A DNA stretch of 6,766 bases from a bacterium (GTDB lineage Bacteria; Actinomycetota; Acidimicrobiia; Acidimicrobiales; CATQHL01). This document shows, one piece after another, positions 1-6,200 of the stretch (within the stretch, counting starts at the first letter, position 1; every line of letters begins with the position of its first letter). The translations under genes were made by a program, and so were the position numbers. Below the pieces are notes generated by a model, which searched no databases, was not told where the DNA came from, and saw only the letters and a program-made list of their open reading frames with translations. The stretch spans positions 1 to 6,766 of the forward strand of contig JAPPKQ010000471.1 of NCBI GenBank assembly GCA_028819945.1. Reading direction: 5' to 3'.

Positions 1-225
1 ATCGTCGAATCTTCCGAACCTCTCGACGAACATCGGGTCCGCCCGGTCGGAATAACCGGAATCCACCGGGGCGGTTTCCGCGCCCGAGAAGGCCCCGGCC
101 ACGGAACTCAGAAAAGAAGAAGCCTCGAGGCCCGGGGTTCTGGATGCGGACAGCCTCGCGGAGACCCCGTCCAGGGCCTGCTGCGCCACCGTCCGCCCGA
201 AGCGGCCGAGGAACGCCGCCGGCAT
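1..225 (-). other. C-terminal linker with GRFGRTVAQQ motif, probable pre-barrel region
   Basis: Residues 2181-2255. It starts MPAAFLGRFGRTVAQQALDG and continues VSARLSASRTPGLEASSF, then a Ser/Ala/Gly-rich stretch to the window edge. The stretch from GRFGR to VSARL is predicted helical, unlike all the beta modules before it. From memory, MPxAWLxRFGRTVAxQ followed by an RTPG-like turn is a recurrent junction in giant Calx-beta proteins ahead of an autotransporter-like outer-membrane barrel. The barrel itself is not in the window, so this is inference. A second, shorter RFGRF occurs near the end (bases 7-21). Confidence 0.55.
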
Positions 226-3200
226 CGGGTCGTCGTTGGTGATGGTGCCCACCGCGACCGCCTTCGCGATGGCGACCCTCTGTCCGTCCGGGAAACTCGC
301 GTCCGTCAGCACCACCTCGAACGTCTCGTCCTCCTCGTCATGGCTGTCGTCGTGGACGCGCACGCAGAAGTACGCCCAGGTCCGGCCCGCCGGGATCGAG
401 ATCCGGTTGTACGGCAACGGATGGTAGTCCTGCCAGGGCCGCGCCGAGACCGGCGCCGAGTTCTGCGTCCTGCCCTTCAGCACGACCGCCCGGGTCTGCG
501 CCGCCGACAGCTCCGCCCGGAAGCACATGAACGTGACGTTCCGGAAGCGGAGCCCCGCGCCCTCGGCCTGGGTCTTGTCCCGGATCGACACCGTCGGCCC
601 CGCCGAGGCGTCGTTGTCCGCCACCGCCACCGCGGCGCTCGACGGGCTGCCGACCCCGTAGCCGTCCCCCGCCGCGATCACGGCCCGCACCTCGCCGTCC
701 GGCTCGTCGGTGGAGTCGTTCCGCGTCTGCACGCTGTGCGTGCCCGTGCCCGATCCCGCGGCGATCGTCACCGTCTTCCGGCCTTCCCGGTTCGAATCGA
801 GGAAGTTGCTCGAGGCCGCGTCCGAGATGTCCAGGTTCACCGTCAGCGGGTCCGTCGTGGCCCCGGTGCGCGTCACCGTGAACACCGCGGTGCCGCCCTC
901 GGTGATCCCCGTGCCGCCCGCGATCGTGACCGTCGGCAGCGGATCGTCGTTGTCGCTCACCGCCACCGTCCCCGACGCCGGGGCGCCCACCCGGTAGTTC
1001 GTTCCGGCCCCGATGGTGACGCCCACCGACCCGTCTTCCTCATCTTCCGAATCGTCCGTCGTGGAAAGGGTCAGGGTGTAGGTCCCCGAAGTCGGGATCG
1101 TCACCGTGCGGGTTCCGGCCGTGATGCCGTAGTCTCCCTGCGTCGCCACCGTCACGCTCACCGGCAGCGCCGCCGCCGGGGCCGGGCTCGCCGTGAAGAC
1201 GAAGGAGACGCTCCCGCCCTCCGTCGCCGCGCTCCCCGCCGCGACCGTCACCTCGGGCAGCGGATCGTCGTTGTCGCTGACCGTCACCGTCCCCGACGCC
1301 GGGTCGCCCACCCGGTAGTTCGTTCCGGCCCCGATGGTGACGCCCACCGACCCGTCTTCCTCATCTTCCGAATCGTCCGTCGTGGAAAGGGTCAGGGTGT
1401 AGGTCCCCGAAGTCGGGATCGTCACCGTGCGGGTTCCGGCCGTGATGCCGTAGTCTCCCTGCGTCGCCACCGTCACGCTCACCGGCAGCGCCGCCGCCGG
1501 GGCCGGGGTCGCCGTGAAGGTGAAGGAGGCGCTCCCGCCCTCCGTCGCCGCGCTCCCCGCCGCGACCGTCACCGCCGGCGTCGGCGCGCCGTCGTCGTCC
1601 AGGACCGCCACCGTGGCCGAGGCGGGGGTCCCCGCCGTGTAGCCCGTGCCGGTCCCCACCGTCACCGTGACGCTCCCGTCTGTTTCATCTTCTGCGTCGT
1701 CCTGCGTGGAAAGGGTGAGGGTGTGGGTTCCCGAGGCAGGGATCGTCACCGTGCGGGTTCCCGCCGTGACCCCGTAGTCCCCCGCCGTCGCCACCGTCAC
1801 GCTCACGTCCAGGTCCGCCGCAGGCGCGGGGGTCGCCGTGAAGACGAAGGAAACGCTCCCGCCCTCCGTCGCCGCGCTCCCCGCCGCGACCGTCACCGCC
1901 GGCGCGTCCGGCGCCGGGTCCTCGATCGTCAGCACGCGCGGGTCCTGGGCGTTCCCGTCCGAGGGCCGCCACACCGTCCCCGCCACCGGCTGCCATTCCA
2001 GCGTCAGGCGCCTCGTGCCGGCCTCGCGCGAGGACCAGGTCACCTCGAAGCGGTCGTCGGTGATATTCCCGATGCGCAGCGCCGTGAAGTTGTTCCGGTT
2101 CAGGGTCTTCGGCCCGCCGCCGAACTGGATCCGGCCCGGCCCCGTCCAGCCCGAAGGCCGCGCGACCGTCACCGACCCGTCCGACACCGGCGCCTCCGCC
2201 GTGCCCGGCAGCGCCAGCGGCGTCCCGGGCGCCGGCTCGTCGTCGTCGGCGATCGCCACCGACGCCGCCGCCGGGTCGCCGCCCACGTAGTCCACGCTCT
2301 GCTTCAGCGACAGCCGCACCAGCCCGTCCTGGTCGTCGTCCCCGTCCTGCGCGGTCGCCACCGTCCAGGTCACCGAGGCCGAACCCGCCGGGATGTCCAC
2401 CTCCTTGTCGCCCTCGTCCGCCGCCGCCACCGAGTCCCGCCCGGGCACCCGGCCCTCCTCCACCACGAACAGGACCGTCAGCGCCGCCGCCGTCGAGCCC
2501 GTGCGCGCGATCGTGAACACCGCGTCCGAGCCCTCCGTCACGCCGGCCGCGTTCCCCGTCACCGTCACCGCCGGCAGCACGGGGCCCCCGTCGTCGTCGG
2601 CGATGGTCGCCCTCGCCTCCGACGGGCTGCCCTTCACCACCCCGTCCGGCAGCGTCCCGAGGGCGATGTCGAAGCGCTCGGGCGCCTCGCCCTCCGTGTC
2701 CTCGGTGGTCTGGATCGTGAAGGCGTGGCTCGCCGCGTTCGCCGGGATCGTCACGCTCGCCGGGCAGGCCGCGTAGTCCGTCCCCGCCGTCGCCGTATCG
2801 TCGGTGCAGGCGATCCCCACCGCCGTGGCGGCGTCCCGCACCGGCGAGATCTCCAGCGTCACCGTCAGGGCGTCGCCCTCGTCCGCGCTGTAGCTCGCCG
2901 CGTCCAGGCTCACCGCCGGCGATACCGGCACGACCACCTCGTCCTCCCCCAGCACCCGGCCGAGGGGCACTTCCACCCGCTCCTCCCATCCGTCGCCGTC
3001 CCGGTAGGTCACCACCAGGGTCGCGTGCTGCCCCCCCGCCGACGCCGGCACCGTCCACGCGGGATCCTCGATGCCCCCCGCCGAATACAGCTGCGTCCAG
3101 TCCCCTCCCGGGGTGTCGGCCGCCGGATGCCGGAACCAGAAGTACTGGAACACGCCCCCCGCCCCGTCCGGGTCCGCGGCCGTCTTCTCCGCCGTCAGCG

Positions 3201-6200
3201 TCTCCCCGACGCGCACCTCCCCCGTCACCCGGAACGCGGCGCTGCCGGCCTGCTCGTGCAGCGTCACCGGATGGTCCCGCCGGTTCAGACTGTACCCGGT
3301 CCCGGCCTCGAGGGTCAGGACGATCCGCTCGCCGTCGTCCCCCGTCCCGTCGTCCACGATCCCGATCTCCAGGTCGGTGACCGGAAAGCTGAACGCGTCC
3401 GCCGCCTTGACCCCCGCCGGCAGCGTGAACGTCCCCGTCCCCGCCGCGCAGTCCGCCCCCGCGATCGTGTAGTCCACCCCGCAGGTCGCCGTGCCCCCGA
3501 TGCTGTAGTTCACCTCCAGGTCCGCCGCCAGCTCGCGGGTGAAACTCACCTCCACCGTCACCGTCCCCGCGTCCTCCCGGAACTGGTTCCCCTGGCGCTC
3601 CCAGAACACCGTGGGCACGTCGCCGTCCGTCACCCGCACCGTCGCCGTGGACGGGTCCCCGGGGCCGTAGTCCGGCGGGTTCCCGCCGCCCGGGGCCACC
3701 GTCACCGTCACGTCCCCGTCCGGCTCGTCGGTCCGGTCGTTCCGCGTCGGCACCGGGTAGTCCGCCGACGCCTGGCCGGCGGGGATCGTCACCGTCCTCG
3801 ACCCCTCGTTCCCCGCGTCCACGAAGTCCGACGGGGCCGCCGCGTCCGAAACCTCCAGGTTCACCGTCAGGGCCGACGCCGTCGAGCCCGCCCGGGTCAC
3901 CGTGAACACCGCGTCCGAACCCTCGGCGACCGTCGCCGCCTTCGGCGCCACCGTCACCCCCGGGTCGTCGTTCAGGATGGTGTGCGTCGCCGTGGACGTG
4001 CCGATCGCCACGCCGTCCGGCGCCGTGCCCGCGAACGACAGGGTCCCGACGACCGTCTCGTCGGATTCCCGGTCGGTGTCGCCCTTGACGATGATGCCGA
4101 AATCAAAGCCGGTCGACGTCGTACGGCCCGCGACGATCTGGAAGACATGGCAACGGCTCGCCTGGGCCCGCAGGCCGCCCCTGTCGATGAATCCCGATCC
4201 GGGCTGGTAGTCGGCGCCGGCGGGAATCGTGCGGGCCCGGGTGAGATCCTGACCCGCCGTTCCGGACAGGCAGATCTGGTAGGCGACTCTCGCCCCCATC
4301 GGCCGGCTCAGGGTCGCCGTGAAGAGCCGGTCCGCCGTCCCCGAGTTCCCCTCGTACGCGTCCGCCGGGGCGGCGATGGAAAGGACCGCCGCGTCCCTCA
4401 CCGCCACCCGCGCCCGCTTCGTGCGGTCGGAGTCGTAGGGGTAGTGCGTGTCCTCGTCGTAGGCGTCCTCGTACTGGTTGATGGTCCGGCCCTGCCCGGG
4501 CACGTAGTCGTTCAGGTAGGCCGTGTACCCGTCCTGCACGTACGCCTCCACCCGGCCGTCCGAAGAGGCCGACTCCCGCAGCACCGTCGGGACCGACAGC
4601 GGCGCGGAGCGCTGCCCCGCCGGGATCGTCACCCGCACCTGCCCGCCGGCCCCCGGGTGGAAGAACGGGCCCGAGACGCCCAGCACCAGCGGCACCTCCA
4701 GGTCCGACGCCGGGGCCACCGACGCGTTCACCGTGAACGACGCCGCCGTCCCCTCCGTCACCGACGCCGCGTCGGCCGTCACCGTCACCGTCGGGCGCGT
4801 GGGCTGCACGATCGTCACCGTCGCCTGGCTCACGGTCCCGGCCGTGATCCCCGTGGGCAGGGTGGAGGAGAGGGCCACCGTGAAGGTCTCGTCGGGCTCG
4901 GTGTCGAAGGCGTCCGCCAGGGTCCGGATCTGCAGCGTGCCCGTCGTCCGCCCCGCCGGGATGGTGAGCGTGTACGGGCCGTCCTCGTAGTCGACCCCGT
5001 TGCCGCTGGCGGTGCCGGCGGTTTCGCTGAATTCGATCGCCGTCGCCACCGGGCGGGCCCGGCTGAGCCGCACCTCCAGGCGCGCCGGGAGGCCCTCCTG
5101 GACCGTGGCCGTCGCCGAGGCGAAGCTCACCGCCGCGTCGTCGTCCTGGTAGGTCAGCCACGCGTTGTTGTCCGTGGCGTGGCGGTCGCCCCCGCCGCCG
5201 ACGTTGGTGAAGGCGGTGTGGTCCCAGTCTCCGCTCGACTGGGGCAGCAGCGAGACGTTGAAGCTGCCGTCCGCCTGGTCGGCGTCGCCGTTGACCGTCG
5301 GCGTCAGGGTCAGCACGGCCTCCTGCACGATATCGGTGTCGTGGCCGGTGAAGCGCACGTAGAAGGTGTCGTTGTTCAAGCCGTACAGGGCCGCCCCGTG
5401 GCCCGTGACGGTCCCGGCGAAACTATGCGGATCCACGCTGGAGGGCAGGGTGACCCCCGTCGGGCCGCCGAACTCCACCGGCACCGCCAGCTTCTCGCCC
5501 GCACGCAGGCGCCGGGACAGGACCACCCTGACCCTCGCCGTCTCCGACGGGTGCTGCTCCACCAACGTCGAGTCCACCGCCTCCAGGCGGGCGATGGTGG
5601 GGTCGTCGTCCATCATCGTGATGACCTTCGAGGACGGACTGGCCACCGTGTAGCCGTCGCCGGGCAGCAGCGTGCAGGTCGCGCTCCCGTCCGGCTCGTC
5701 CGTGCTGTCCCGGTATGCGGCGGGAGCAAAAGGTGTGCTGATTCCCGAAAAAGCCCTGTAAGTCAGGTCGCCCCGACCGGAGGGCCGGAGCCAGTCGCCG
5801 TCCTGGGTGACCCGCAGGTTCAGGACCGGACGCAGGGTCGTGCCGACGGGATTCCGTATCAGGGCGCAAGGGATGCCCTGGCTGCCTTCCGTGAAACTGC
5901 CCGTCGCCGAACCGAAGCTGAACCCCGGCAGGTCGCCGGGGCCGTCGGTGATGACGATCGTCACCGCGTCGTCGTCCCCCGCCGCCGTGCCCGCCGGCAG
6001 CGTGCCCAGCTCCACCACCACCGTCTCCGCGGGCTCGTCCGGGCTGTCGGCCGCGGCCGTGAACGTCGCGGTCCCGCTTCTGGACCCGTTCGCGATGGTG
6101 ATCGAGGCCGGCACCGTGTAGTCCCCCGACCCCGCCGTCGTGCCCGTCGTCCTCACCTGGATCGGAATCACCAGGGCCCCCCCGGAATCGTTGGCCGCGC

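Noticed and set aside
940..1905. CRISPR-like or satellite-like tandem repeat
   Set aside because: The period is 321-324 bases, in frame with the gene, and each unit codes for a full Calx-beta domain. There is no short repeat/spacer structure.
3031..3037. Run of seven C as a possible frameshift or phase-variation site
   Set aside because: The reading frame and module sequence (AWTVPASAGGQHATLVV) continue smoothly across it. A seven-base C run is unremarkable at this GC content.
1685..3058. Minus-strand open frame of 457 codons in another frame
   Set aside because: Its product is a low-complexity Gly/Arg/Ala-rich string, the usual shadow of a GC-rich gene. The overlapping frame gives coherent Calx-beta modules throughout.
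1838..3472. Several plus-strand open frames of 100-150 codons (for example 1838-2290, 2393-2776, 3071-3472)
   Set aside because: They are antisense to the giant gene, with Ser/Pro/Ala/Val-rich products mirroring the Thr/Val/Gly codons opposite. No ribosome-binding context or domain supports them.
4103..5161. Minus-strand open frame of 352 codons in another frame
   Set aside because: Same shadow frame as 1685-3058, Gly/Arg/Pro-rich with no recognisable domain, and fully overlapped by the real gene.
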